DNA of 64,000 bases from Oscillospiraceae bacterium (GTDB lineage: Bacteria; Bacillota; Clostridia; Oscillospirales; Ruminococcaceae), in NCBI GenBank assembly GCA_018110985.1, contig JAGAWT010000033.1, positions 124,001 through 188,000 on the forward strand, written 5' to 3'. This document shows, piece after piece, positions 8,807 to 18,198 of the stretch. The notes below the pieces were generated by a model. The model ran no database searches and was not told the origin of the DNA. It worked only from the letters and a program-made list of their open reading frames with translations. The position numbers and the translations under genes are program-made. The number at the start of each line of letters is the position of its first letter. The first letter of the stretch is position 1.

Positions 8807-11196
8807 TCATCGCCGATGTGGGAGTAAGCAGGACGAGCTTTTCCTTTGACACTCTTTTCGGGTATCGTATCCCTTTGGGAATGGATATAAAGGGCGGAGA
8901 AAGGGTCATCGTTCCCTTCGGCGCAGGTGACAGGCACAGGCTCGGCATTGTTCTGGGCAGGAGCGAGGTCACGGAAGAACAGGGGATGCAGCTGAAAGAG
9001 CTGTATTCGGTGGTGGATGAAAGTCCTTTTTTATCCGCTGAACAGACAGAGATCGTCAAGTACCTTAAAGATGTCACCATGTGTACCTATTACGAGGCTT
9101 TTCGTGCGATTGTTCCTCCCTCCTTCGGTCTGGAAATGTCGAGCGAGTTCACTCTTGAAAAGAAGCCCGACAAGGCGGATGTGTCCGAAAGAGCGTACAG
9201 ACTGTACATATCGGCGCATTCTGCGGAAAATGCGGAAGAAGCGCAGACTATGCTTTCCTCCGACAGCAAGTCTCTTTCGGAGCTTATAAAGGGCGGATTT
9301 GTAAAGGAAAGGAACAGCACAAGGCAGAAGATACTCGACAAGACGGTGACAATGCTGAGAGTTTCTCCCGGCTGGGAGGAAAAAAATCTTACTCCAATGC
9401 AAAAGAAAGCGGCAGAGGTGCTTGAGAGAGAGGGAACAGCTACGGCGGTGGAGCTCTCATATCTTGCGGGCTGCTCCCAGTCGGTGATAAAAAAGCTGCT
9501 TGCTGCGGGTGCCGTTCTGAGCTATGAGGTCAGAAAGGAAGCAGGCGGTCCCGAAAATATGTCCTCGGAGGCAAATGATGTTGTGCTCAGCCCGGCGCAG
9601 AACGAAGTGTATGAGGGCATCGCAAGCCTTATAAGCGACAGTGCCCCCCATTCTGCGCTTCTGAGAGGTGTTACGGGAAGCGGAAAGACCATGGTCTTTG
9701 CGAAGCTGATAGAGTATACTCTCAGCCTCGGGAAAACAGTCATAGTAATGATACCCGAAATATCCCTTACTCCCCAGACGGTACAACGCTTTACTGCTCT
9801 CTTCGGAGAGACCGTTGCGGTGATGCATTCGGGGCTTTCCATGTCACAGCGTGCTTCCGAGTACGGCAGGCTGAGGGACAAAAAGGCAAGGATAGCTGTG
9901 GGGACAAGGAGCGCAGTATTTTCTCCCCTTGAAAACATCGGTCTTATCATAATGGACGAAGAGGGAGAGCGCACCTACAGATCGGAGAGGAACCCCAGAT
10001 ACAGTGCGAAGGAAACGGCCGCCTTCAGGTGTGCAAGGCACGGTGCCGTGCTTCTTATGGCATCGGCGACGCCTTCCGTGGAAAGCTATTACAGCGCTCT
10101 CAACAAGAATACACGGCTCTTTGAGCTTACCGAAAGATACAGGGCCTTTATCCCCCGAACAAAGCTGGTGAATACGGCCGGGCTCATGAGGAGCTTCAGC
10201 GATGAGCTTATACGGGAGGTAAACGACAGGATAAAAAAGGGCGAGCAGTCCATCATACTTTTGAACCGCAGGGGCTACAATACCTATGCCAGGTGTACGG
10301 AGTGCAAGACAGCCGTTACCTGTCCCAACTGCAGCGTCGGTCTTACATACCACAAGAAAAACCGTCTTCTTATGTGCCATATGTGCGGACATTCCGAGCC
10401 TCTGAACAGAGTTTGCCCTGCCTGCGGTCTCAGTACCGTGGCTCTTTCCGGAGCAGGTACTCAGAAGCTGGAGGAAGAGATTCAGTCTTTTTTCCCCGAT
10501 GCACGGGTGCTCAGGATGGATGCGGATACCACCTACTCAAGATTTGCCTATGAAAACAGCTTTGAGGCTTTCAGAAAGGGCGAATATGACATAATGGTGG
10601 GCACCCAGATGATAGCTAAGGGGCTTGATTTCCCCAATGTTACTCTTGTAGGGGTAACGGGTATAGACAGGGCTCTTTGCACCGGTGATTTCAGAGCCTA
10701 TGAGCGCACCTTTTCGCTTATAACACAGGTGGTCGGGAGGAGCGGCAGAGGCGAGAAGCCGGGTCTGGCTCTGATACAGACTGCAGAACCGGATCACTAC
10801 ATAATCTCTCTTGCTGCGGCGCAGGATTACAAGGCATTTTACGAGCAGGAGATAAAGATCAGGAAGGCTATGCTTTACCCGCCGTTCTGCGACATCTGCG
10901 TTGTGGGATTTACGGGCATATCCCAAAAGCAGACAGAGGGCTGTGCGGCTCTTTTTGAAAGTATGCTGCGAAAGGCATATGCGGAGGAAAAGGATAAGCT
11001 GCCTCTTGTGATCTACCGTGCAACAGCCTGTGATATAGAAAAGATTGGCGGTCATTACCGCTTCAAGATAGTTCTCAAATGCAAGAACGACAGAAGATTC
11101 CGTGATTTTCTCGGACGTGTGCGCATAGCTGCCATGAAGGACAAGGAATTCAAGGATATAAACATATATGCGGATATCAACGGTGATATCCCCTGA
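8803..11196 (+). CDS. priA: Primosomal protein N' (replication restart helicase PriA)
   Basis: A 797-residue DExH helicase that reloads the replisome at stalled forks. Order: N-terminal DNA-binding domain, helicase lobe 1 with Walker A GVTGSGKT (289-296), motif II, the SATPS motif, an eight-cysteine zinc region (CTECKTAVTCPNC then CHMCG and CPACG) and lobe 2 with a GRSGRG motif. Motif II reads DEEG (385-388) where PriA normally has DEEH, and the residues after it are ERTYRS rather than EASYKQ. All other motifs are intact, so it should be functional. The start ATG overlaps the rpoZ stop. Confidence 0.94.
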   Translation: MIIADVGVSRTSFSFDTLFGYRIPLGMDIKGGERVIVPFGAGDRHRLGIVLGRSEVTEEQGMQLKELYSVVDESPFLSAEQTEIVKYLKDVTMCTYYEAFRAIVPPSFGLEMSSEFTLEKKPDKADVSERAYRLYISAHSAENAEEAQTMLSSDSKSLSELIKGGFVKERNSTRQKILDKTVTMLRVSPGWEEKNLTPMQKKAAEVLEREGTATAVELSYLAGCSQSVIKKLLAAGAVLSYEVRKEAGGPENMSSEANDVVLSPAQNEVYEGIASLISDSAPHSALLRGVTGSGKTMVFAKLIEYTLSLGKTVIVMIPEISLTPQTVQRFTALFGETVAVMHSGLSMSQRASEYGRLRDKKARIAVGTRSAVFSPLENIGLIIMDEEGERTYRSERNPRYSAKETAAFRCARHGAVLLMASATPSVESYYSALNKNTRLFELTERYRAFIPRTKLVNTAGLMRSFSDELIREVNDRIKKGEQSIILLNRRGYNTYARCTECKTAVTCPNCSVGLTYHKKNRLLMCHMCGHSEPLNRVCPACGLSTVALSGAGTQKLEEEIQSFFPDARVLRMDADTTYSRFAYENSFEAFRKGEYDIMVGTQMIAKGLDFPNVTLVGVTGIDRALCTGDFRAYERTFSLITQVVGRSGRGEKPGLALIQTAEPDHYIISLAAAQDYKAFYEQEIKIRKAMLYPPFCDICVVGFTGISQKQTEGCAALFESMLRKAYAEEKDKLPLVIYRATACDIEKIGGHYRFKIVLKCKNDRRFRDFLGRVRIAAMKDKEFKDINIYADINGDIP

Positions 11197-11220
11197 TACT
11201 TAGCTTAGAAAGGCTCGAAA

Positions 11221-11742
11221 ATGGCTCTGAGAAACATTTATCTCGACACTGACCCCATACTTCGCAAAAAGTGCAGAGAGGTCACAAAGTTTGACGAAAA
11301 GCTGGCTACCATACTGGACGATATGCACGAGACCCTTGACAAAGCCGAGGGAGTAGGACTTGCTGCACCTCAGATAGGCTATTGCAGGCGCTATTTTATC
11401 ATGCACATCCCCGATCCCGAGCATGAGGGAGAGGAGCTGCGTGTGGAGGCTGTAAACCCGGAGATCTGCGATCCCGAGGGCAATCAGCACATACTGGAGG
11501 GCTGCCTTTCCATTCCCGATACATGGGGTTATGTGGACAGACCCATGAGCCTGACACTGAAAGCACAGGACAGGCACGGAGAGCATTTTGAGATGAGGCT
11601 TACGGGTCTTGGAGCCCAGTGTGCCGCTCATGAACGGGCTCATCTTGACGGACAGCTTTTCACTGATATCTGCACCGAATACGTGGAACCCGAGGAATTG
11701 CAGGAAAAGCTGGCAGAAAGAAGAAAGAACAGAGTAAGATGA
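11221..11742 (+). CDS. def: Peptide deformylase with variant third motif
   Basis: A 173-residue metalloenzyme that removes the formyl group from new proteins. Motif 1 GVGLAAPQIG (44-53) and motif 2 EGCLSIP (93-99, metal ligand C95) are standard. Motif 3 reads HERAHLDG (H137, E138, H141): both metal-binding histidines and the catalytic glutamate are there, but the usual HExDH aspartate is alanine (A140) and the preceding glutamine is also alanine. AAAGGC lies 9 bases before the ATG. It overlaps fmt by 4 bases; the pair handles both ends of the formyl-methionine cycle. Confidence 0.93.
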   Translation: MALRNIYLDTDPILRKKCREVTKFDEKLATILDDMHETLDKAEGVGLAAPQIGYCRRYFIMHIPDPEHEGEELRVEAVNPEICDPEGNQHILEGCLSIPDTWGYVDRPMSLTLKAQDRHGEHFEMRLTGLGAQCAAHERAHLDGQLFTDICTEYVEPEELQEKLAERRKNRVR

Positions 11743-12650
11743 ACATAGTTTTTATGGGGACGCCGGATTTTGCGGCTCATTCTATGAAGGCTCTCATTGA
11801 TGCGGGGCACAATGTACAGGCTGCATTTACACAGCCTGACAGACCCAAGGGAAGAGGAAATAAAGTCACTCCTCCCCCGGTAAAGGTCATGGCGCTTGAA
11901 AATGGCATACCCGTTTATCAGCCCCTGTCCGTAAAAAGCGGAGAGGATGCGGAGATGTCACTTAAAGTCTTAAAGGAACTATCCCCTGATGTTATAGTGG
12001 CTGCGGCTTACGGGAAGATCCTGCCTCCTGCTTTGCTCACTTTGCCGAAATACGGCTGCATAAATGTACACGGCTCTTTACTGCCCACTTACAGAGGCGC
12101 AGCTCCTGTACAGCGGTGCCTGATAAACGGAGAAAAGGAAACGGGTATCACCGTTATGCAGATGGCAGAGGGCATGGATACGGGAGATATGCTTTTAAAG
12201 GAGAGCACCCCCATCGACCCGGAGGAGACATTTGATGAGCTGATGGAAAGACTGGGTATAATGGGCGGAAAGCTGCTTGTAAAGGCTTTGGAGAATATAG
12301 ACACCCTTGTTCCCGAAGCACAGGATGAAAGCCTTGCCACCTATGCCCCCATGATAACTAAGGACATGGCTCTTATTGATTTCAGCAAGACCGCCCTGGA
12401 GGTGCATGATCTCATCAGAGGGCTGTCTTCAAATCCCGGTGCCTATTTCATGCTGGGAGAAAAGCGCATAAAGGTCTACCGCAGCACGGTCTGCGAAAAG
12501 ATATTTGATGCGGAGCCCGGTCTTGTAGTGAATAAAAGCGACTTTACCATTGCCTGCGGAGACAAAAAAGGCATTACCCTCAAAGAAGTGCAGGCAGTGG
12601 GCGGTAAACGCATGAAAACGGAAGATTTTCTGAGAGGGAACAAGCTATGA
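11739..12650 (+). CDS. fmt: Methionyl-tRNA formyltransferase
   Basis: A 303-residue enzyme that formylates initiator Met-tRNA with 10-formyltetrahydrofolate. It opens with FMGTPDFA and QPDRPKGRG, and has the catalytic NVHGSLLPTYRGAAPVQR region (Asn, His) followed by the MDTGDML aspartate. The C-terminal OB-like domain contains LEVHDLIRGLSSNPGAYF. Length is normal. Start and stop both overlap neighbours by 4 bases (ATGA), so def, fmt and rsmB should be translated together. Confidence 0.96.
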   Translation: MNIVFMGTPDFAAHSMKALIDAGHNVQAAFTQPDRPKGRGNKVTPPPVKVMALENGIPVYQPLSVKSGEDAEMSLKVLKELSPDVIVAAAYGKILPPALLTLPKYGCINVHGSLLPTYRGAAPVQRCLINGEKETGITVMQMAEGMDTGDMLLKESTPIDPEETFDELMERLGIMGGKLLVKALENIDTLVPEAQDESLATYAPMITKDMALIDFSKTALEVHDLIRGLSSNPGAYFMLGEKRIKVYRSTVCEKIFDAEPGLVVNKSDFTIACGDKKGITLKEVQAVGGKRMKTEDFLRGNKL

Positions 12651-13963
12651 GTGCAAGAGAGGATTGTTACAGGCTGTGCTCACGGATAATGGACGGAGCC
12701 TTTTCCAATCTTGCAAAAAGCGGAAATGAAGGGGCATTTGCCCATGAATGGACGGATAAGGTCATAGCAAAAAGGCTCCTCCTTGAACATATACTGGGTC
12801 ATTACATAAATAAGCCTCTGCAGAAGCTCGATAAAGAGGTAAGGCTTACACTTATGATCGGTATATGTGAGCTTATGTACTTAGATACCCCCGAAAATGT
12901 GGCGGTCAGTGAGTCTGTGAATATGGTAAGAACGCTGAAAAAATCCTCTGCCGCATCTCTTGTGAATGCCGTTCTCAGAAGCTTTATAAGGGACGGGAAA
13001 AGCATCCCGCCTGTGGAGGGAGACAAATTCCGTCGCTTTTCGGTAGAAAACTCTGTTCCCCTGGAGCTGTTAAAGAGCGTTGCAAATGATTATGGCGAAG
13101 ATAAAGCCTTTTTGTGGGGCAGCAACTTCAATTCTGTTAATCACAGTGTAAGGGTCAATACTCTTAAAGATGAAGGAAAGACCTATGAGCGTATGCTGAA
13201 AGGTGAAAAGACGGATGACCCCATAGCCTTTTTGAAATCCTTCGGAGATGATTTCCGAAAGGGCTCCATGGAAAAGGGCGTCATTTATCCTCAGGGTATA
13301 TCATCCCAGCTGTGTGCTCTTGCGGTCGGCGCAGGACCCGGTGAGACCGTTATAGACATTTGCGCAGCTCCGGGAGGAAAGTCCTTTACCATGGCTGTGG
13401 AGATGAAAAACAAAGGGCGGCTCATTTCCTGCGACAAGACAGAAAAGCGCTGCGATCTGATAAAAAAAGGCGCACAGAGGCTTGGACTGTCTGTAATAGA
13501 GGCAAAGGTAAATGACGGCACCGTCAGGAACGCAGGGTTTCCTGCTGCGGACAGAGTTCTTTGTGATGTGCCGTGCAGCGGCTACGGCGTTATACACAAT
13601 AAGCCGGAGATACGCTACAAGCCCCTTTCCTCCTTTGATACTCTCCCCTCTGTTCAGTACTCCATACTTGAAACGTCTTCGGAGTATGTGAAAAGCGGCG
13701 GTACACTGGTATACTCTACCTGTACGGTGCGCAGATGCGAAAATGAGGACATAGTAGAGAGATTTCTGAAAGAACATCCGGATTTTTACGGATATGACGA
13801 TATATTTGATGAAAAGACCCTGCCTTCGGAGGATATCCCTTTCACGCAGGCGGGAGTCATAGAAAGGTCTCATGTTATAAGAGCCATGGAGGGCAGCTTT
13901 ATGAACACTATTTTCCGAGAGGGCTGCGACGGCTTCTTTATAGCTGTAATGAGAAGAAAATGA
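12647..13963 (+). CDS. rsmB: 16S rRNA (cytosine-967-C5)-methyltransferase
   Basis: A 438-residue SAM-dependent RNA methyltransferase. The N-terminal third is the NusB-like RNA-binding domain (VRTLKKSSAASLVNAVLR). The C-terminal domain has the SAM site IDICAAPGGKS, the CDVPCSG motif and the catalytic YSTCTV cysteine. Length fits RsmB/Sun. It lies between fmt and rlmN with 4-base overlaps on both sides, the standard Firmicutes arrangement. The assignment to position 967 comes from the family. Confidence 0.93.
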   Translation: MSAREDCYRLCSRIMDGAFSNLAKSGNEGAFAHEWTDKVIAKRLLLEHILGHYINKPLQKLDKEVRLTLMIGICELMYLDTPENVAVSESVNMVRTLKKSSAASLVNAVLRSFIRDGKSIPPVEGDKFRRFSVENSVPLELLKSVANDYGEDKAFLWGSNFNSVNHSVRVNTLKDEGKTYERMLKGEKTDDPIAFLKSFGDDFRKGSMEKGVIYPQGISSQLCALAVGAGPGETVIDICAAPGGKSFTMAVEMKNKGRLISCDKTEKRCDLIKKGAQRLGLSVIEAKVNDGTVRNAGFPAADRVLCDVPCSGYGVIHNKPEIRYKPLSSFDTLPSVQYSILETSSEYVKSGGTLVYSTCTVRRCENEDIVERFLKEHPDFYGYDDIFDEKTLPSEDIPFTQAGVIERSHVIRAMEGSFMNTIFREGCDGFFIAVMRRK

Positions 13964-14991
13964 GCAAGATCGATATTTTGTCCCTTGGTTTTAAGGAACT
14001 GGAAACGGCACTTCGGGAAATGGGCGAAAAGCCTTTCAGAGCAGGACAGATCTTCAAGTGGCTCCATTGCGGAGACAGAGTGAAGTCCTTTGAAGAAATG
14101 ACGGATATTTCCAAGGAGCTAAGGGGCAGGCTGGAGGATTCATTTGAGATAGTTTATCCGAAGGCAGTTAGAAAGCTGGTATCCAAAAAGGACGGCACCC
14201 GGAAGATCCTCTTCGAGCTTTCCGACAATAATCATGTGGAGACCGTTATAATGGACTACCGCCACGGGAAAAGCATCTGCGTTTCCACTCAGGTGGGCTG
14301 TAAGATGGGGTGTACTTTCTGTGCCTCTACCATAGCCGGTTTCAAGAGGAATCTCTCCCCTTCCGAGATACTGACACAGATCTATTCGGCTGAAAATGAG
14401 TGCGGTGTACATATAGACAGCGTGGTGCTCATGGGCATAGGCGAGCCCCTTGATAATTACGATAACGTGGTGAAGTTCCTGGGTATACTTTCCCACCCAA
14501 AGGGAAGAAACATGAGTCTCAGGCATGTGTCCCTTTCGACCTGCGGCATAGTGCCGAGAATAAAGGAACTGGCGGAGCTCAGGTCGGGACTTACGCTTTC
14601 GGTATCCCTCCACAATACCACAAACGAGGGAAGAAGCGCAATAATGCCCGTAAACCGCCGTTATGACATAAATGAACTGCTTGACGCCTGCAGAGAATAC
14701 ACAAAGGCAACAGGAAGGCGGATATCCTTTGAATATGCGGTAATAGACGGCGTAAACGATTCAAGGGAGGATGCGAAGCGGCTTGCAAAGCTCCTTGATG
14801 GCATGATATGCCATGTGAATATTATCCCTGTGAACCCTGTAAAGGAAAGGGATTATCACTCGAAAAAAGGAAGTGCGGCGGCTTTTGCGAAACAGCTTGA
14901 AAGCCTTGGCATAAACGCCACCGTAAGGCGCACCCTGGGTTCGGATATAGATGCCGCCTGCGGACAGCTCAGGCGTGAATATGAGATATGA
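13960..14991 (+). CDS. rlmN: Dual-specificity 23S rRNA/tRNA methyltransferase RlmN (radical SAM)
   Basis: A 343-residue radical-SAM enzyme that makes 2-methyladenosine in 23S rRNA (position 2503) and some tRNAs. The iron-sulfur motif is CKMGCTFCAS; VVLMGIGEPLDNYDNV is the SAM-binding GEP region, and the catalytic cysteines are in the CGIVPRI region and near the end (AACGQL). ATG 13960 overlaps the rsmB stop. It is the last gene of the tightly overlapped block; a 118-base gap with two hairpins follows before the phosphatase gene. Confidence 0.95.
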   Translation: MSKIDILSLGFKELETALREMGEKPFRAGQIFKWLHCGDRVKSFEEMTDISKELRGRLEDSFEIVYPKAVRKLVSKKDGTRKILFELSDNNHVETVIMDYRHGKSICVSTQVGCKMGCTFCASTIAGFKRNLSPSEILTQIYSAENECGVHIDSVVLMGIGEPLDNYDNVVKFLGILSHPKGRNMSLRHVSLSTCGIVPRIKELAELRSGLTLSVSLHNTTNEGRSAIMPVNRRYDINELLDACREYTKATGRRISFEYAVIDGVNDSREDAKRLAKLLDGMICHVNIIPVNPVKERDYHSKKGSAAAFAKQLESLGINATVRRTLGSDIDAACGQLRREYEI

Positions 14992-14996
14992 TACAG

Positions 14997-15063
14997 CCCT
15001 GCCGTTTCGGATCCCGCAGGGACCGCAAAGCCCGGATACTCTCTATCTGAACGGCAGATATCC
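14997..15063 (+). other. Two hairpins between rlmN and prpC
   Basis: CCCTGC (14997-15002) pairs with GCAGGG (15016-15021). Further on TATCTG (15044-15049) pairs with CAGATA (15055-15060), and GGA (15034-15036) can extend it with TCC (15061-15063). There is no T-run, so these are not standard terminators; they could be mRNA processing or attenuation structures. No consensus promoter is seen here. Confidence 0.35.
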
Positions 15064-15109
15064 TTATGGATTACAGTAACTTTTAATGACTATTGAGGTG
15101 ATCTTATCA

Positions 15110-15832
15110 ATGATGGTTTTCACTCATTCCGATATCGGCAAGAAGAGAAGCGAAAATCAGGACAGCTACGCTACCTGCGATCTTGAAGACGCAGTTTTTG
15201 CAGTAGTCTGCGATGGTATGGGCGGACAGAATGCCGGCAGAGAGGCAAGTGCCAGATCTGTGGAGATAATCACCGAAAGGGTCATGAAGGGCTACCGTGC
15301 CGACCTTGATCCCATAAGGCTGAGATCTCTACTCATCGCTGCGGTGCGCACTGCAAATGCGGTGGTATATGAGCTGGGGGAAACTATCCCGGAGTGTGAG
15401 GGCATGGGCACTACCTGTGTTGCGGCTCTTATACGCTACAATAAGGCGTTCGTGCTCAATGTGGGAGATTCCAGAGCTTACCTTGTGACCCACGAGATCA
15501 CTCAGATCACCAAGGATCATTCAATGGTGCAGGATATGGTGGACAGCGGTGATATCACCCGTGAGGAAATGAGGAGCCATCCGAAGCGAAACATAATCAC
15601 CAAGGCAGTAGGCGTGGATGAGGATGTTATGCCGGATTTCTTTGAGAAGAATTTCCCCGACGGTGCATCTCTCATACTCTGCTCTGACGGGCTGTATACC
15701 AGCTGTGATGAGGGCGAGATGTTCAGGCTCATCAAGGAACAGGATGTTGCAAATCCCGCACAGGCACTTGTGCAGCTTGCCCTGGAAGATGAAAACAGTG
15801 CAGACAACATAACTGCTGTAGTTATAAAATGA
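15110..15832 (+). CDS. prpC: PP2C-family protein serine/threonine phosphatase
   Basis: A 240-residue metal-dependent phosphatase, the partner that reverses phosphorylation by the PASTA kinase downstream. Motifs: MVFTHSDIGKKRSENQDSY near the start, VCDGMGGQNAG for metal binding, GDSRAYL, and the late CSDGLY and DNITAV aspartates. The first of two ATGs (15110) follows TGAGGTGAT at good spacing; the ATG at 15086 would add eight residues with no ribosome site. The kinase starts 20 bases after the stop, so the two are co-transcribed. Confidence 0.93.
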   Translation: MMVFTHSDIGKKRSENQDSYATCDLEDAVFAVVCDGMGGQNAGREASARSVEIITERVMKGYRADLDPIRLRSLLIAAVRTANAVVYELGETIPECEGMGTTCVAALIRYNKAFVLNVGDSRAYLVTHEITQITKDHSMVQDMVDSGDITREEMRSHPKRNIITKAVGVDEDVMPDFFEKNFPDGASLILCSDGLYTSCDEGEMFRLIKEQDVANPAQALVQLALEDENSADNITAVVIK

Positions 15833-15852
15833 ACCTTCGGGAGTGAAATCAA

Positions 15853-18123
15853 ATGGACAAATACATCGGTAAAAAGCTGGATGGCCGATATGAGATAAAC
15901 GAGCTTATCGGCATCGGCGGTATGGCCGAGGTGTATAAAGCGACGGATCATCTGGAAAAGAAAGAAGTCGCAGTAAAGATACTAAAAAAGGAGTTTGCCG
16001 ACAACGATGAGTTTGTAAGGCGCTTCAGGAACGAGTCAAAGGCGATTGCCGTCCTGAATCACCCGAACATCGTGAAGATATTCGATGTGGGCATATCCGA
16101 AAAGATACAGTATATCGTTATGGAGTACATTGACGGCATTACTCTGAAAGAGCTGCTGGAGCAGCAGGGTGCGCTGAAGTGGAAGGATTCGGTGTATTTC
16201 ATAACGCAGATACTAAGGGCTCTGCAGCACGCACATGACAGGGGCATAGTCCACCGTGACATAAAGCCTCAGAATATAATGCTTTTCCCGGACGGCACCA
16301 TAAAGGTCATGGATTTCGGTATAGCCCGCTTTTCGAGGGAATCGGGGCGCACCATTTCCGACAAGGCTATAGGCTCCGTTCATTACATAAGCCCGGAACA
16401 GGCAAGAGGAGAGCTGACAGACGAACGCAGTGATATCTACTCCGTAGGTGTCATGATGTATGAGATGTTGACGGGAGTAAAGCCGTTTGACGGTGATACA
16501 CCGATCGCCATAGCTCTGATGCATATGCAGGAATCTCCGAAGTCCATGCGCTCCATCAAGGAGGAGATACCGGAGGGACTGGAAAACATTGTTCTCAGAG
16601 CAATGCAGCGAGATCCCTACAAGCGTTATCAGTCCGCTTCGGAAATGATAAAGGACATAGAGGAATTCAAGAAAAACCCCGATATCACCTTTGAGTATGA
16701 TATATCCCTTGATGAGCCTGAAAACGAAGGCTATGACGAGGAAGATGAGGATGAGGAGGGCACACGCTTTTTCAAGCCCGTAAAGGAAGAAGAAGCTGAG
16801 CACAGGAAAAAGCCCTCGCCTGCCAAAAAGCAGCAGCACAAGCACCGTGACTATGATGATGAGGAATATGATGAGAGGGAATACGAGAACGAAACAGTCT
16901 CCGGAACATCCTATTTCATAGTGGCGCTTACGGCTATAGCTGCGGCGGTTATCATCATGGCTGTGGTATTTATAGCATATAACCTTATACATACCATCGA
17001 CACTCCCACACAGACAGCCCCTATGGTCGATCTGGTAGGATTTGACTACAACGAATGCAAGAATACCTATGCAGGCTATTTCGATATAACGATAGACGAA
17101 CAGCAGTATTCAGCAGAGTACCCCTCCGGAACCATTATTTCCCAGTCACCCAAGCCCAATTCCACGGTGATCGTTGGAAGTACACAGGTAAAGGTAGTGG
17201 TGAGCAAGGGTTCGAGAATGGTCATTGTTCCGAATGTGTATACCCTTGAAGTGAATTCCGCAGTATCCATGATAAAGGATGCGGGACTTCAGCCGAACAT
17301 CATAATGCAGAACAGTGATTCACAGGAAAACCACGTTATTTCTACGGATCCTGCAAGAAATGAGGAAGTGGAGTACAATTCCACCGTCAAGATATATGTC
17401 AGCATGGGTCCCGAGCAGTATAATATCGTAATGCCCGATGTTGTGGGCATGGATGTTATAGATGCCGTTAATCTCCTTGAATCCAACGGGTTCAATGTAA
17501 AGAGCGAAAAGCAGGACAGTGAGCTCCCTCAGAATGAAGTCATAGGTCAGAGCATCACAGCCCTTGACGAAAACGGCGATCCCAGGATAGTAGACCCGAG
17601 ACAGGATATCCTTATCACCTACTCATCCGGTGTGGCTCCCACCACAAAGCTGAACATCACCTTTGCAGTCCCCGAAGGACTTTCAGGCCATGCAGAGTTC
17701 AGAGCCTATGTAAACGGCAACCTTTCCGGTTCACAGACCATTGATGAGATGGGATATGTTACCACGGTATCCATACCCATCACAGGAAATGATGTACAGA
17801 AGGTGGTAGTGGAAGCCATAGGCAGAGACGGCAGCGTGAACAGGCTGGGCGTATTCAATGTGGACTTTGCAACAAGAAGTGTGGACACTACCGAATTTGA
17901 TTCGGAGCTTATGGGTATCCTTTATCCCGGAGAGCCGGAGCCCGAAGAAACAGTAACCGAAGCCCCGGAGGATTACGGTGATGAGATCACCGAGGAGACC
18001 ACAAAGAAAAAGAAGAAGAAAAAGGTCACTGAAGCAGTGATGGACGAGCAGGAAATGCCGGAGCTGCCTCAGGAATCCGAAGTACCGGTGGGTGAACAGT
18101 TCTTTGAGGAGATAACACAGTAA
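15853..18123 (+). CDS. prkC: PASTA-domain serine/threonine protein kinase
   Basis: A 756-residue membrane sensor kinase that responds to cell-wall fragments and lipid II in related bacteria. Order: cytoplasmic kinase (about 10-275) with GIGGMAEVY, catalytic VHRDIKPQN and MDFGIA; an acidic and lysine-rich linker; one membrane helix (about 352-377); three PASTA repeats outside (about 390-590); an Ig-like region; and a tail with a run of seven lysines between acidic stretches. This tail is unusual for the family. The expected rsgA and rpe genes do not follow; instead a terminator and an acetyltransferase gene do. Confidence 0.94.
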   Translation: MDKYIGKKLDGRYEINELIGIGGMAEVYKATDHLEKKEVAVKILKKEFADNDEFVRRFRNESKAIAVLNHPNIVKIFDVGISEKIQYIVMEYIDGITLKELLEQQGALKWKDSVYFITQILRALQHAHDRGIVHRDIKPQNIMLFPDGTIKVMDFGIARFSRESGRTISDKAIGSVHYISPEQARGELTDERSDIYSVGVMMYEMLTGVKPFDGDTPIAIALMHMQESPKSMRSIKEEIPEGLENIVLRAMQRDPYKRYQSASEMIKDIEEFKKNPDITFEYDISLDEPENEGYDEEDEDEEGTRFFKPVKEEEAEHRKKPSPAKKQQHKHRDYDDEEYDEREYENETVSGTSYFIVALTAIAAAVIIMAVVFIAYNLIHTIDTPTQTAPMVDLVGFDYNECKNTYAGYFDITIDEQQYSAEYPSGTIISQSPKPNSTVIVGSTQVKVVVSKGSRMVIVPNVYTLEVNSAVSMIKDAGLQPNIIMQNSDSQENHVISTDPARNEEVEYNSTVKIYVSMGPEQYNIVMPDVVGMDVIDAVNLLESNGFNVKSEKQDSELPQNEVIGQSITALDENGDPRIVDPRQDILITYSSGVAPTTKLNITFAVPEGLSGHAEFRAYVNGNLSGSQTIDEMGYVTTVSIPITGNDVQKVVVEAIGRDGSVNRLGVFNVDFATRSVDTTEFDSELMGILYPGEPEPEETVTEAPEDYGDEITEETTKKKKKKKVTEAVMDEQEMPELPQESEVPVGEQFFEEITQ

Positions 18124-18130
18124 AGCATAT

Positions 18131-18162
18131 CCCGCAGGCTGATGTCTGCGGGATCTCTTTTT
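18131..18162 (+). terminator. Rho-independent terminator after prkC
   Basis: A 9-bp stem CCCGCAGGC / GTCTGCGGG with one G-U pair and a TGAT loop, followed by ATCTCTTTTT. Confidence 0.85.
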
Positions 18163-18198
18163 AAAATGATGATATCACAGTATAATGCGGAGGTAAAT

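Noticed and set aside
18181-18186. TATAAT as a promoter for the GNAT gene
   Set aside because: It lies directly before the ribosome site with no -35 at 16-18 bases, so transcription from it would start beyond the ribosome site.
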